The position numbers and the translations under genes were made by a program. Source: Bermanella sp036960565 (lineage in GTDB: Bacteria > Pseudomonadota > Gammaproteobacteria > Pseudomonadales > Oceanobacteraceae). From it: 64,000 nucleotides of DNA. Below, in pieces: positions 33,619-42,351 of the stretch. The stretch lies in the NCBI GenBank assembly GCA_036960565.1, contig JBALXQ010000009.1, positions 62,001 through 126,000 of the forward strand. Reading direction: 5' to 3'. The notes under the pieces were generated by a model. The model was given only the letters and a program-made list of their open reading frames with translations. It was not told the DNA's origin and did not search any database. Numbering within the stretch: position 1 is the stretch's first letter; every line of letters begins with the position of its first letter.

Positions 33619-34985
33619 TGAAATACAAAATTATTATAGGTTTGATTACCTTTTGCCTGTCGGCCGCACTGTTGGCCGAAGAACCTAAAGCACCCATCAT
33701 ACCGGCTAATGTAAAAAGCCTGCAGTTATTATTAGAGCAGGTTAAAAGCGATGGCCTCAAAGAAAAAGAAATTCACAGAGATCGTGAAGCTAAATTTATT
33801 GAAAAGAAAGATCAACAGGCTAGATTGTTAGCGAAGTCACGTAAAGAATTAAAGAAAACACGGGCGATCACCAAAAAATTGAAAACCGACTTTGATAATA
33901 ACGAGGAATCGTTAGCAAAATTGGAAGAAGAATTACGCAAGCGTTCAGGAAATTTAGGAGAAATGTTTGGTGTGGTGCGTCAAGTTTCACAAGATATGGC
34001 ATCCATTAGAGAAAATTCTCTTTTGGCGGTTGAAATAGGTGCGCAATCTGAAGTGTTAAATAAGTTAGCAGAAAGTAAGGCCTTACCTAGTATTAATGAA
34101 CTTGAACAACTCTGGTATGAATTGCAACTTCAAATGACCAAGCAGGGTGAAAGTAAACGTTTTGAAGGTGACTACGTAAACACTCATGGCGAAAACAAGA
34201 GGGAGGAGATTGCCCATATAGGACCATTTGTAGCCATTACCTCTAATGGGTACTTAAATTATGACGTCGAAACACGGAAACTATTGGAGCTTCCCAAGCA
34301 GCCAAGCGAGGCCAACTTAGTATCTGACTTTTATGCTAGTGAAGGGGAGTATGCAGAGTTATTTATTGACCCCACACGGGGCGTTTTATTAAGCTTAAGC
34401 AGCCAAAATCCAAGTGTTTTAGACAGGATCAAGCAAGGTGGATTAATCGGTTACATAATATTAACCCTTGCCATTCTTGGGCTTATCTACGCATTAATAT
34501 TGCTTATGATGATGCTAAAGACTCATATAAAGGTAAAGAAACAGCTTAAAAATATTAATGACGTGAAATTAGACAATCCCCTAGGGCGAATCCTATCGAT
34601 TTACGAAGATCAAAATAAAACCGTTGATTTAGAAACCCTGGAAATGAAATTAGATGAAGCCGTTTTAAAAGAACTGCCCAGCCTAGAAAAAGGTTTATCT
34701 CTTATTAAACTTCTTGCAGCTGTAGCGCCTTTACTTGGGTTGCTGGGAACGGTGACTGGCATGATAGCCACTTTCCAATCTATTACCCTGTTTGGAACCG
34801 GTGACCCTAAGCTTATGGCTGGGGGGATTTCACAGGCACTTATTACTACCGTGCTGGGGCTGGTAGCCGCTATTCCTTTGCTCTTTATGCACAACATTGT
34901 GAATAGTCGCAGCCGCGAGTTGGTTCAGATTCTCGACCAACAATCTGCTGGGTTAATTGCCGAGAAGGCTCATAAAGGCGAATAG
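33618..34985 (+). CDS. TtpC-like large MotA/TolQ/ExbB proton-channel protein
   Basis: A 455-residue protein with a cleavable signal peptide (to about A20) and a long charged coiled coil at about residues 45-135. A periplasmic region follows, then three transmembrane segments (about 275-300, 370-395, 410-435) with the MotA/TolQ/ExbB signature KLLAAVAPLLGLLGTVTGMI and GGISQALITTVLGLVAAIPL. This is the architecture of TtpC, the extra component of the Vibrio TonB2 system, which is needed for energy transduction to TonB. It is preceded by DUF3450 and followed after 55 bp by the small ExbB. Confidence 0.9.
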   Translation: MKYKIIIGLITFCLSAALLAEEPKAPIIPANVKSLQLLLEQVKSDGLKEKEIHRDREAKFIEKKDQQARLLAKSRKELKKTRAITKKLKTDFDNNEESLAKLEEELRKRSGNLGEMFGVVRQVSQDMASIRENSLLAVEIGAQSEVLNKLAESKALPSINELEQLWYELQLQMTKQGESKRFEGDYVNTHGENKREEIAHIGPFVAITSNGYLNYDVETRKLLELPKQPSEANLVSDFYASEGEYAELFIDPTRGVLLSLSSQNPSVLDRIKQGGLIGYIILTLAILGLIYALILLMMMLKTHIKVKKQLKNINDVKLDNPLGRILSIYEDQNKTVDLETLEMKLDEAVLKELPSLEKGLSLIKLLAAVAPLLGLLGTVTGMIATFQSITLFGTGDPKLMAGGISQALITTVLGLVAAIPLLFMHNIVNSRSRELVQILDQQSAGLIAEKAHKGE

Positions 34986-35040
34986 CTATGATCTTTTTAG
35001 CCCCATGCAATGCCTGTAGTGGCTTGGGAGTGCACGAGTT

Positions 35041-35544
35041 ATGTTGATTGATGTGCTTTCGTTTTTGGAAAGTGGTGGTTTGGTTTTATATGGAATTTTG
35101 ATTGTCTCTTTAGTGTTGTGGATATTAATCCTAGATAGATATTGGTTTTTTCATCGCCAGGCCGGTCAAATGTGCCAGCAATATTTGTCGCGATGGAAAT
35201 CTCTTGATAATCATAATGACTGGCATGCCAGAAAAATTCGGCAAAGCATCATTTCAAACATAACCATAGAATTTCAACGGTATCGTTCGTTCATCCATTT
35301 ACTGGTTATGATATGCCCCTTACTTGGCTTGCTTGGCACAGTGACGGGAATGATTACTGTTTTTGATGTGATGGCCGTTACTGGTACAGGCAACGCCAGA
35401 GCGATGGCGTCCGGCATTTCTAAAGCGACAGTGCCCACCATGGCAGGCATGGTGGTTTCTTTGATAGGCCTATATTTCAAAACTCGTTTTGATGGGCTCG
35501 CGAAAAAACAATTGGATATTTTCCAAGACAGGTTGCTTAAATAG
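35041..35544 (+). CDS. exbB: Biopolymer transport protein ExbB (TonB2-type)
   Basis: A 167-residue small ExbB. The first transmembrane helix (about 15-32) is followed by the cytoplasmic loop. Two helices carry the TolQ/ExbB motif CPLLGLLGTVTGMITVFDVM and GISKATVPTMAGMVVSLIGL. It forms the proton channel with ExbD that energises TonB. It is shorter than E. coli ExbB (244) but normal for TonB2 systems. exbD follows after 14 bp. Confidence 0.92.
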   Translation: MLIDVLSFLESGGLVLYGILIVSLVLWILILDRYWFFHRQAGQMCQQYLSRWKSLDNHNDWHARKIRQSIISNITIEFQRYRSFIHLLVMICPLLGLLGTVTGMITVFDVMAVTGTGNARAMASGISKATVPTMAGMVVSLIGLYFKTRFDGLAKKQLDIFQDRLLK

Positions 35545-35558
35545 CAGGATATTAGGTT

Positions 35559-35966
35559 ATGAGAAAACAGCATGTAAGCCTGGAAGCAGAAGATTCCACC
35601 ATTGACATGACTCCCATGCTCGACATTGTATTTATAATGTTAATCTTTTTTATCGTTACTACTTCATTCGTGAAGGAAAGTGGGGTTAGTGTAAGTAGGC
35701 CATCTGCTTCCACCGCCTCGGAAGATAAAAAAGGCAACATAATGGTGGCCATTAAACCAAATGGTGAAATATGGATTGATAAAAGGGCAGTTGATGTTCG
35801 CTCTGTAAGAGCAAACATTGAAAAACTTAAAGCGGAGAGTCCAGAAAGTGGAGTGGTCATTCAAGCAGATACAGACTCCAGAGCCGGTATGCTGGTTCAG
35901 GTAATGGATCAAGTTCGTTTAGCTGGTATATCCAACATATCAATTGCAGCAGATCCAGGGCGATAA
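35559..35966 (+). CDS. exbD: Biopolymer transport protein ExbD
   Basis: A 135-residue inner-membrane protein with one N-terminal helix and a periplasmic domain. The essential protonatable Asp is D22 in DMTPMLDIVFIMLIFFIV. The C-terminal VIQADTDSRAGMLVQVMDQVRLAGISNISIA is typical of the family. It works with ExbB and the TtpC-like protein to drive TonB. Its stop lies 1 bp before the tonB ATG. Confidence 0.95.
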   Translation: MRKQHVSLEAEDSTIDMTPMLDIVFIMLIFFIVTTSFVKESGVSVSRPSASTASEDKKGNIMVAIKPNGEIWIDKRAVDVRSVRANIEKLKAESPESGVVIQADTDSRAGMLVQVMDQVRLAGISNISIAADPGR

Positions 35967-35967
35967 A

Positions 35968-36579
35968 ATGCGTTTATTATTGGTAGCCCCAATTGGTATT
36001 TTAATGGCCTTCTTTGTGTTTTGGGCCATGCAATGGATGATATCGCCAGCAGAAGGTAATAATAACCGAACTAATGAAGTGGCTATGGTGGACTTTATTC
36101 GCTCATTAAAAGATAGCGATAGTGAGAATAAACAACGCAATGCAAAGGAGCCGCCAAAGCCCAAAATGCCGCCTGTCCTGAACACACCCAAAGTCCAACA
36201 GACTTCACCTCAAAACCTCGCCCTGTCTATGCCCAACATTCAATCCTCTTTAAGTAACTTCAAGGGTGATGCTATGGGCAGTATGCTAGCAGGGTATGGC
36301 GTAGGAGACAGCGATGTAATCCCCCTGGTTCAAGTAGAGCCTAGGTATCCAGCCCAAGCTAAGTCACGGAAGATTGAAGGCTATGTAATTGTACGCTTAA
36401 AGATATCAAAAGAAGGATCTGTAGAAGACGTCGAACCGATTGATTCAAATCCGAAAGGTGTGTTTGAGCGTGAAGTAATCAGGGCAGCCTATCGATATCG
36501 CTTTAAGCCTAAACTAGTTGACGGTAAACCAGTTGCTCAAGAAGCCACTAAAACTTTTGAATTTAGTTTAGAGAAGTAG
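35968..36579 (+). CDS. tonB: Energy transducer TonB (TonB2-type)
   Basis: A 203-residue TonB. A membrane anchor lies at about residues 5-26, with a short Pro/Lys linker (KEPPKPKMPPVLNTPK) and a C-terminal TonB domain beginning VEPRYPAQAKSRKIEGYVIV and ending FKPKLVDGKPV. It contacts TonB boxes of outer-membrane receptors for iron, cobalamin or glycans. I place the start at the ATG at 35968, not the upstream TTG. The periplasmic linker is short, as in TonB2 proteins that rely on TtpC. No TonB-dependent receptor lies in this window. Confidence 0.93.
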   Translation: MRLLLVAPIGILMAFFVFWAMQWMISPAEGNNNRTNEVAMVDFIRSLKDSDSENKQRNAKEPPKPKMPPVLNTPKVQQTSPQNLALSMPNIQSSLSNFKGDAMGSMLAGYGVGDSDVIPLVQVEPRYPAQAKSRKIEGYVIVRLKISKEGSVEDVEPIDSNPKGVFEREVIRAAYRYRFKPKLVDGKPVAQEATKTFEFSLEK

Positions 36580-36586
36580 GATTGTC

Positions 36587-37786
36587 ATGAAAGCCGCTGT
36601 CATATTATTTTTATTTTTAAGCCTGCAAGTGAGTGCTGCTTTATTAAGCCCTCGTACTTACAACAAATTAAACGATATTCAGCAAACTATTAATGAAACT
36701 ACCAAGCCTGAAGGCCTTTTAGATATAGAGTCAGACCTTATTGAACTTGAAAATGATTTACAGGGGAATTCTTTAGGGCTAGCCTTAACTTGGCAAACCC
36801 ATGCCCAGCTACAAGTTAAGCTAGAACAATATAACAAGGCCGAAGCTCTGCTTAAAAAGGCCGTAAGCCTCACCGGACTGGATAATAAAACTCATTTGCA
36901 GCTCAAGTTATTTTTGGCGCAAATACTATTAGCACAAGAAAAATATTTAGATATTACAGTCTTACTTGAATCTACTATATCAAACAAAGGCTACCAAATA
37001 TCGGCACCCGTCTATGCGTTACTAGCGGCTAGCTATTATTATCTCAATCAATACAGCCAAGGGTTACCTCATATTATTCAAGCTATAAAATTAGCTAAAA
37101 ACCCAAAAGAGGCTTGGTTGCAAATGGCATTTTCGGGGCATTACCATCAGAAAGACTATCGTCAGGCGCTAGTTTATAGCAACCTACTGGTGCTTAATTT
37201 TCCTCATAAAAAAGATTATTGGATGCAAAAATCGGGCATTCACCAAATGTTAGAAGACTACACTGACGCTGCGATAGGAAAGGATTTAGCTAATAAAAAA
37301 GGCTTTATAGAAAAGGAATCTGAATACATTAATTTGGGGCAACTTTTAGCAGGGCAGGGAGATCCGTTTAAAGTCGCCACGTTGTTGGAGCATGCATTGT
37401 TTGTTAAAGATATCCCCAAAAGTGAAAAGTCATTAAGACTTTTGCAGCAAGCTTGGATGCAATCAAAAGAAATTGAAAAGGGTCGCTCGGTGCTCTCTCA
37501 GTTATTCGCTCAATTTAGAAATTCCAAAGAGGGTTTACGGTTGATAAGGTTATTAGTAGATGCTCAAAAATGGCAGCAAGGCTCACTGGTTGCTAATGAA
37601 CTATATAAACTTGAAATAACCGACAAACAAATTGGGGAGGTTTTGCTGTTAGATGGCATTTGTCAGTACCGTCTCGGAAGTAGCCGTAAAGCCTTGGTCT
37701 CTTTAAGTAAAGCCGCAGCTATTAAGTCATCATCCAGCCAGGCAAAAGGCTGGATGAGCTATATCAAACAATTGGAAGGCAGTTAA
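36587..37786 (+). CDS. TPR-repeat protein ending the TonB operon
   Basis: A 399-residue exported protein. The signal peptide MKAAVILFLFLSLQVSAA is followed by helical repeats of tetratricopeptide character, for example YNKAEALLKKAVSLTG, KYLDITVLLESTIS and SRKALVSLSKAAAIK. It starts 7 bp after tonB. A TPR protein at this position is a recurrent part of TtpC-type TonB clusters. It may scaffold the periplasmic complex, but no function is assigned. Confidence 0.85.
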   Translation: MKAAVILFLFLSLQVSAALLSPRTYNKLNDIQQTINETTKPEGLLDIESDLIELENDLQGNSLGLALTWQTHAQLQVKLEQYNKAEALLKKAVSLTGLDNKTHLQLKLFLAQILLAQEKYLDITVLLESTISNKGYQISAPVYALLAASYYYLNQYSQGLPHIIQAIKLAKNPKEAWLQMAFSGHYHQKDYRQALVYSNLLVLNFPHKKDYWMQKSGIHQMLEDYTDAAIGKDLANKKGFIEKESEYINLGQLLAGQGDPFKVATLLEHALFVKDIPKSEKSLRLLQQAWMQSKEIEKGRSVLSQLFAQFRNSKEGLRLIRLLVDAQKWQQGSLVANELYKLEITDKQIGEVLLLDGICQYRLGSSRKALVSLSKAAAIKSSSSQAKGWMSYIKQLEGS

Positions 37787-37795
37787 TTAACTTTT

Positions 37796-38611
37796 TTAGT
37801 CTTCTAACTCGATAAAAATTGGGGCGTGATCACTGGGCTTCTCCATTCCCCTAATATCATAATCGATACCAGCATTTATTAGGCGTGACTCTAAAGATTT
37901 TGTGATCATTATAAGATCGATGCGCAGTCCTCTTTTAGGTATATCTTCAAAACCACGACTGCGGTAATCAAACCAGCTAAACCTGTCACTAGTATTAGGA
38001 TTTAGTATTCGATAACTATCCTGCAAACCCCAATCTACTAGCTTATCGACCCATTCACGCTCCTCAGGTAAAAAGGCGCACTTGCCGGTTTTAAGCCAAC
38101 GCTTCTGATTTTTTTCTCCTATTCCGATATCCATATCATGGGGAGCTACATTTATATCCCCCATAACAATTACATTTTCATTCTTTTTAAAATTGTCATT
38201 TAAATAACTAAGTAGATCAGAATAAAATTTCTTTTTAGCGGGGAACTTGGTTTCATGGGTACGATTTTCACCCTGGGGAAAGTACCCATTTAGAATGTGA
38301 AGCGTTTCACCATTGCTCATTTCATGACTGGTATGAATGAACCGTTTTTGACTTTCATCATCATCTCCCGGAAAACCTTTCTGTACACTAAGGCAGGGTT
38401 TATCAGATAGCGTGGCCACACCATAATGTGCTTTCTGACTGTGGACCTCGGTATAAAGCCCCAACTCTTGAACCCAATCCACCGGGAACTGTTCAGGAGT
38501 TGCCTTAACTTCCTGCATGCCTATTATATTGGCGTTCATATTTTGTTTAATCGCTTCAACTTGATGCTGTCGAGCACGAATGCCATTTACATTGAATGAA
38601 ATAATTTTCAT
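37796..38611 (-). CDS. xthA: Exodeoxyribonuclease III
   Basis: An AP endonuclease and 3-prime-5-prime exonuclease of base-excision repair. The 271-residue protein has the exonuclease-endonuclease-phosphatase fold with MKIISFNVNGIRAR, the metal ligand Glu in IIGMQEVKATPEQFP, the catalytic GDINVAPHDMDIG, and the terminal SDHAPIFIEL. Length matches E. coli XthA (268). It is convergent with the TPR gene (9-bp gap) and divergent from the DUF350-like gene. Confidence 0.95.
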   Translation of the reverse strand: MKIISFNVNGIRARQHQVEAIKQNMNANIIGMQEVKATPEQFPVDWVQELGLYTEVHSQKAHYGVATLSDKPCLSVQKGFPGDDDESQKRFIHTSHEMSNGETLHILNGYFPQGENRTHETKFPAKKKFYSDLLSYLNDNFKKNENVIVMGDINVAPHDMDIGIGEKNQKRWLKTGKCAFLPEEREWVDKLVDWGLQDSYRILNPNTSDRFSWFDYRSRGFEDIPKRGLRIDLIMITKSLESRLINAGIDYDIRGMEKPSDHAPIFIELED

Positions 38612-38684
38612 GATTAAGCCGTGACTTTAGTTTTAATGACGGCATTATAAACCTCATTACAGAGTATTCCAAAAGGGTAGTTTT

Positions 38685-39521
38685 ATGGATTGGTTCTTAA
38701 CAGATCCGTCATATATTGTGTTTCTAATGATTGATCTAATCGCAATCTTTAGCCTAGTAGCAGCTATGCGCTGGCTTAGTCGGTTTTTAGTGAAACCTGT
38801 AACCCAACATTCAGATGCTAGCAATATTGAAACGGCGGCTGCGGTGATGGGGCTAATGATTGCTTTAACCGGAGTAACGACTGGTCGCTTTAGTCTGGGT
38901 ATTTTGCAAGAGTGGGCGCTGATCACGGGCTATGGGATATTGGCTCTAATACTTCTACGTCTGGGTGCACTTATTCAGGATAAGCTTGTATTGCCTGCAA
39001 TGGATTTAAACCATGCTGCACAGCAGGGTAATTCAGCAGCAGCGCTTGTAACCGCCGCACATTTAATTGGAACGGCCATTGTTATTCGTGCGGCTATGCA
39101 ATGGACAAATCAGGATGCGAACCTGGGATTGATCGCACTTTTATTTGGTTTTATAATTTCGCAGCTTTTATTGGCTTTAGAAACTCGCTTAAGAATTGCC
39201 TGGACCAGTGGAGATATAATAAAAGCCATAGATAAGAAAACGAATCCAGTGGCAATTAAAGCCGCTGTTCAGCATATAGGAGCTGCTTTGGCCATTAGTG
39301 GCAGCGCCCATTTTGCATCTTCAATAGAATACCAACTAGAGCTTGCTGTTCTGGCCTGGCTATTTAGCTCGGTGGTGTTTTTGCTGTTATATCTTGCGTT
39401 AGCAGAATTATGTGTTCGTTTTATTTTACCGAAAGGTGAGGTTTATGAAGGCGGTCGCCCTATTTTAGAAGGGGCCATATATCTAGGATGGGGATTTTTA
39501 TTACCAGCTTTAGCTGGGTGA
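38685..39521 (+). CDS. DUF350-like multi-pass membrane protein
   Basis: A 278-residue protein with about seven hydrophobic helices arranged as repeats. Segments such as NIETAAAVMGLMIALTGVTT and GNSAAALVTAAHLIGTAIVI resemble the small DUF350 (YjfL) membrane family, apparently in tandem. The function of that family is unknown. It is a single gene between divergent xthA and convergent thiI, with a hairpin after it. Confidence 0.65.
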   Translation: MDWFLTDPSYIVFLMIDLIAIFSLVAAMRWLSRFLVKPVTQHSDASNIETAAAVMGLMIALTGVTTGRFSLGILQEWALITGYGILALILLRLGALIQDKLVLPAMDLNHAAQQGNSAAALVTAAHLIGTAIVIRAAMQWTNQDANLGLIALLFGFIISQLLLALETRLRIAWTSGDIIKAIDKKTNPVAIKAAVQHIGAALAISGSAHFASSIEYQLELAVLAWLFSSVVFLLLYLALAELCVRFILPKGEVYEGGRPILEGAIYLGWGFLLPALAG

Positions 39522-39527
39522 ATTTTA

Positions 39528-39558
39528 AAGCACTGAGTTTTTATAAAGCTCAGTGCTT
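39528..39558. terminator. Hairpin between convergent DUF350-like gene and thiI
   Basis: A perfect 10-bp stem aagcactgag / ctcagtgctt (39528-39537 and 39549-39558) with an 11-nt loop starts 7 bp past one stop and ends 7 bp before the other gene. T tracts are weak on both sides. It is probably a shared terminator. Confidence 0.55.
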
Positions 39559-39564
39559 ACACAA

Positions 39565-41013
39565 CTAGGAAGGCTTAAACACTTTAACTCTTTCTATTCC
39601 AGACTGCTTAAGTTGTTGAGCATGCATTTGGCTCATAGTGCCCTTGGCGCAATACAATAGTACATCCCGGTCTTTAGGTAGATCTTCTAAATGAGCCATT
39701 AACTCATAAAATGGAATTTTCAGTATTGTGTTGTTGGTCAGGTGAAGCGGATTCAATTCCTCTTCATGGGGAGAGCGGATGTCAATTACAATAGAGTCGG
39801 TTGCTGGAATTTGAACCAAATCAATATCCATAATACCCTCACTACTAGAGAGCACGTCTTTAATGGCTTCAACTCGACTATCCCTAATTGCCTCATTCAA
39901 AACTTCAAAATCAAATTTGGTTTCTTCAAATTCGATTTTTTCAGGTTTTGCTCGGGTAGTGGGTTTAACCGAGATAACGCCACAATATTCAGGCATTCTG
40001 GCGGCAAAGTCATAGGCACCGATCTCTCTAGAGATATTGATTATTTCGGGCTTGTCCATGCATATTAACGGCCGTAACACTAGAGTATCGGTAACGGCAT
40101 CAATAACATTCAGATTTCTTAAGGTTTGACTGGACACTTGGGCGATACATTCTCCCGTTACTAAGGCTTCAATTCCCAAGTCATCAGCTACCTTACTGGC
40201 CGCTCTAAGCATCATTCTCTTTAAAATAACGCCCATTTGAGAGTTGTCGACATTTTTCAAGATTTCAGCCACTACGCCCTCAAACGGGACAGTGACAAAT
40301 TTAACGCCGTGAGAAATAGCATATTGCTTCCAAAGGAAATGTGCCGCCTGCTTAACGCCCACTTCATGGGCGGTTCCGCCCAAATTGAAAAATACGAAGT
40401 GTGTTAATAGTCCACGGCGAGACATGAGGTAGCTGGCCACAGTAGAGTCAAACCCACCCGACATAAGAGATAAAACGCCATCTAGGCAGCCGTGAGGGTA
40501 TCCGCCCATACCCTTATCAATGGCAGAGATTGTAAGCAATCTTTGCTTGCGAATTTCCATCTTAACTGTGTATTCAGGGTTTTTAAGCTTTACTGTTGAG
40601 CCGTTAATTCTCTGTAATAAACCGCCACCAACATAGCGTTCAACATCAATTGAGCGGAAATCATGCTCACCGCTACGTTTTACTCTAACGCAAAAACTTT
40701 TATTTTCTATCTCTTTGGCATAGATGTTTTCAGCGATATCGAGGATGTCATCGAAGGTTTTGAAGTTGTGTTCTTTAACAGTAAGGATTTTATCAATCCC
40801 AGGTATTCGTTGCATGCAAGCGCGAGCAGGTAATTCTAGCTCATCCCCATCCATGGTGACTTCAATACTGTCCCACTGACCCTGTACCTGACTAGCAATG
40901 CCATTGTACTTAAGCGAGTTCTTAATATTACGTCGTAACTGAGCAATGAATTGCTTGCGAACCGGGCGAGATTTTAAGGTTATTTCGGGAAACAGCTTGA
41001 TGGCAAACTTCAT
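39565..41013 (-). CDS. thiI: tRNA 4-thiouridine synthetase ThiI with rhodanese domain
   Basis: ThiI makes 4-thiouridine at position 8 of tRNAs and, in gamma-proteobacteria, passes sulfur for thiazole synthesis. The 482-residue protein has a ferredoxin-like/THUMP region (about 1-165) and a PP-loop adenylation motif (LSLMSGGFDSTVASYLM). A C-terminal rhodanese domain (about 400-482) has the persulfide Cys in VLLYCAKGTMSQ (about residue 455). Length equals E. coli ThiI (482). Confidence 0.96.
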   Translation of the reverse strand: MKFAIKLFPEITLKSRPVRKQFIAQLRRNIKNSLKYNGIASQVQGQWDSIEVTMDGDELELPARACMQRIPGIDKILTVKEHNFKTFDDILDIAENIYAKEIENKSFCVRVKRSGEHDFRSIDVERYVGGGLLQRINGSTVKLKNPEYTVKMEIRKQRLLTISAIDKGMGGYPHGCLDGVLSLMSGGFDSTVASYLMSRRGLLTHFVFFNLGGTAHEVGVKQAAHFLWKQYAISHGVKFVTVPFEGVVAEILKNVDNSQMGVILKRMMLRAASKVADDLGIEALVTGECIAQVSSQTLRNLNVIDAVTDTLVLRPLICMDKPEIINISREIGAYDFAARMPEYCGVISVKPTTRAKPEKIEFEETKFDFEVLNEAIRDSRVEAIKDVLSSSEGIMDIDLVQIPATDSIVIDIRSPHEEELNPLHLTNNTILKIPFYELMAHLEDLPKDRDVLLYCAKGTMSQMHAQQLKQSGIERVKVFKPS

Positions 41014-41107
41014 GACAATGATCTACGCAGGGGCAAAAGCCGCATTATAACAAACTTAGCGTTAAGTGTTGGCAAATTCATTAAGCGTTTGGCCGGCTGT
41101 AGCCTAA

Positions 41108-42346
41108 TTATTCATCGCTAGCGGGGCGAGTTATTTTCTTATTGATAGCACTTGCATGACGCTCTCTTAATTCGCTGTCTATATACTTATCGGTGGTGGC
41201 CATACTTGAGTGGCCGGCATCTTCTTTCACATGTTCTCTAGGTCGAATTTTCACGTCTTCCGAAATACCCGTGTGCCTTAGCCAGTGAACAGTGGCTGCC
41301 TTTAACTCTGTCGCTTCCTCTGCTTGGCCTTTAGCAACCAGGTTTGCATGAGCGCCATCGAAGCACATCTGTACAAGATTTCGTATTTGCCGTGTACTGG
41401 TGACCGGGCCATGACCGTGAACCTTAGCAATTAGCGGGGTGGGCTCGCCAGGATGGGGCAAAGCGGGTAGGTCAAGCCAACTACGATACCTTTGTAAGGC
41501 GGCAAGCATATCGTTTGAGACGGTTATAACACGACTCTTGTTTCCCTTGCCCACCACATGGAACCACCAACTTCGGTCCGAATCACTTCTAAAGTCCCCC
41601 ATAACAGGGGTAGCTCGTTCATCCGCTACCAGTTCTGATATCCGTAAATACATGCCTAACAAGCAATTAAGTATAAACACCGTACGTTCATGCTGCTGTG
41701 GATCTTTGGCTGCCAAATCTTCAGCCACCCTCATAACCTCATCCCATTGGTAATTGCTAATGCGGCGAACTTGGGGGCGGTTTTGTACCTTCTGTATAAA
41801 CCGACTTCGTTGACGCACTAGGGCAACCGGGTTTGCACTCAAAAACTCTTCTTGTATCAGAAAATTAAAGAAAGAGCTTAATATGGCAAAAGAAGATTGA
41901 ATGGCCTTTTGCGAAGGCGAGTAATTTGAGACTTTGGGCTTAATGCCAGAAGCTTTATTAGAGGGGCAAACAAAAGGGCGCCACTCACTGTTACCAACTC
42001 GCTCTCCGTGTTTGTTTTTAAAGCGTGCCACATTCTTAAGGCCTATCCAGTTGGACGGAGGTGAAATGCAGAACTCCATAAATTGCTCAATATGCTCTCT
42101 GCGAACATCCGGTAAGGACAGCTCCTGTGTAGCCCATAGCCATTGCAATAGGCGTTCAACTTCACGCCTGTATGCATTAAACGTAGCGCTACTGCCTTTA
42201 TAGCTGCACAGATAACGCAATACGTAGTAATAATCTGTTTGCTGAGCTTCATTGATTAGATGAGGCGCAACCTCCTGCGGACTCAACCTAAAAGGATCCG
42301 GCAGGTTGTCTAGATTATCAATTATGGCTATTGGAATGGCTGGCAT
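41108..42346 (-). CDS. Solitary tyrosine recombinase (phage-integrase family)
   Basis: A 412-residue site-specific recombinase. The N-terminal SAM-like core-binding region (about 45-190) has an insertion containing a basic stretch. The catalytic domain shows Arg I in LGMYLRISELV, the beta-hairpin Lys in VGKGNKSRVITV, HWLRHTG (His-x-x-Arg), GHSS and the nucleophile Tyr in TTDKYI. All catalytic positions therefore look intact. It starts only 5 bp after the pyrC stop, on the same strand, and has no adjacent excisionase, cargo or tRNA. It resembles chromosomal integrase-like genes of unknown target more than a phage remnant. It is longer than XerC/XerD (about 300). Confidence 0.85.
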   Translation of the reverse strand: MPAIPIAIIDNLDNLPDPFRLSPQEVAPHLINEAQQTDYYYVLRYLCSYKGSSATFNAYRREVERLLQWLWATQELSLPDVRREHIEQFMEFCISPPSNWIGLKNVARFKNKHGERVGNSEWRPFVCPSNKASGIKPKVSNYSPSQKAIQSSFAILSSFFNFLIQEEFLSANPVALVRQRSRFIQKVQNRPQVRRISNYQWDEVMRVAEDLAAKDPQQHERTVFILNCLLGMYLRISELVADERATPVMGDFRSDSDRSWWFHVVGKGNKSRVITVSNDMLAALQRYRSWLDLPALPHPGEPTPLIAKVHGHGPVTSTRQIRNLVQMCFDGAHANLVAKGQAEEATELKAATVHWLRHTGISEDVKIRPREHVKEDAGHSSMATTDKYIDSELRERHASAINKKITRPASDE

Positions 42347-42351
42347 TAAGG

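Noticed and set aside
34988..35047. Possible 19-residue leader peptide between the TtpC-like gene and exbB
   Set aside because: It has an ATG, an AAGG upstream and a CxxC, but it is very short and overlaps the exbB start. It more likely reflects chance or translational coupling.
41014..42351. Genomic island or prophage around the recombinase
   Set aside because: thiI and pyrC directly flank the gene; there are no phage genes, direct repeats or tRNA attachment site.
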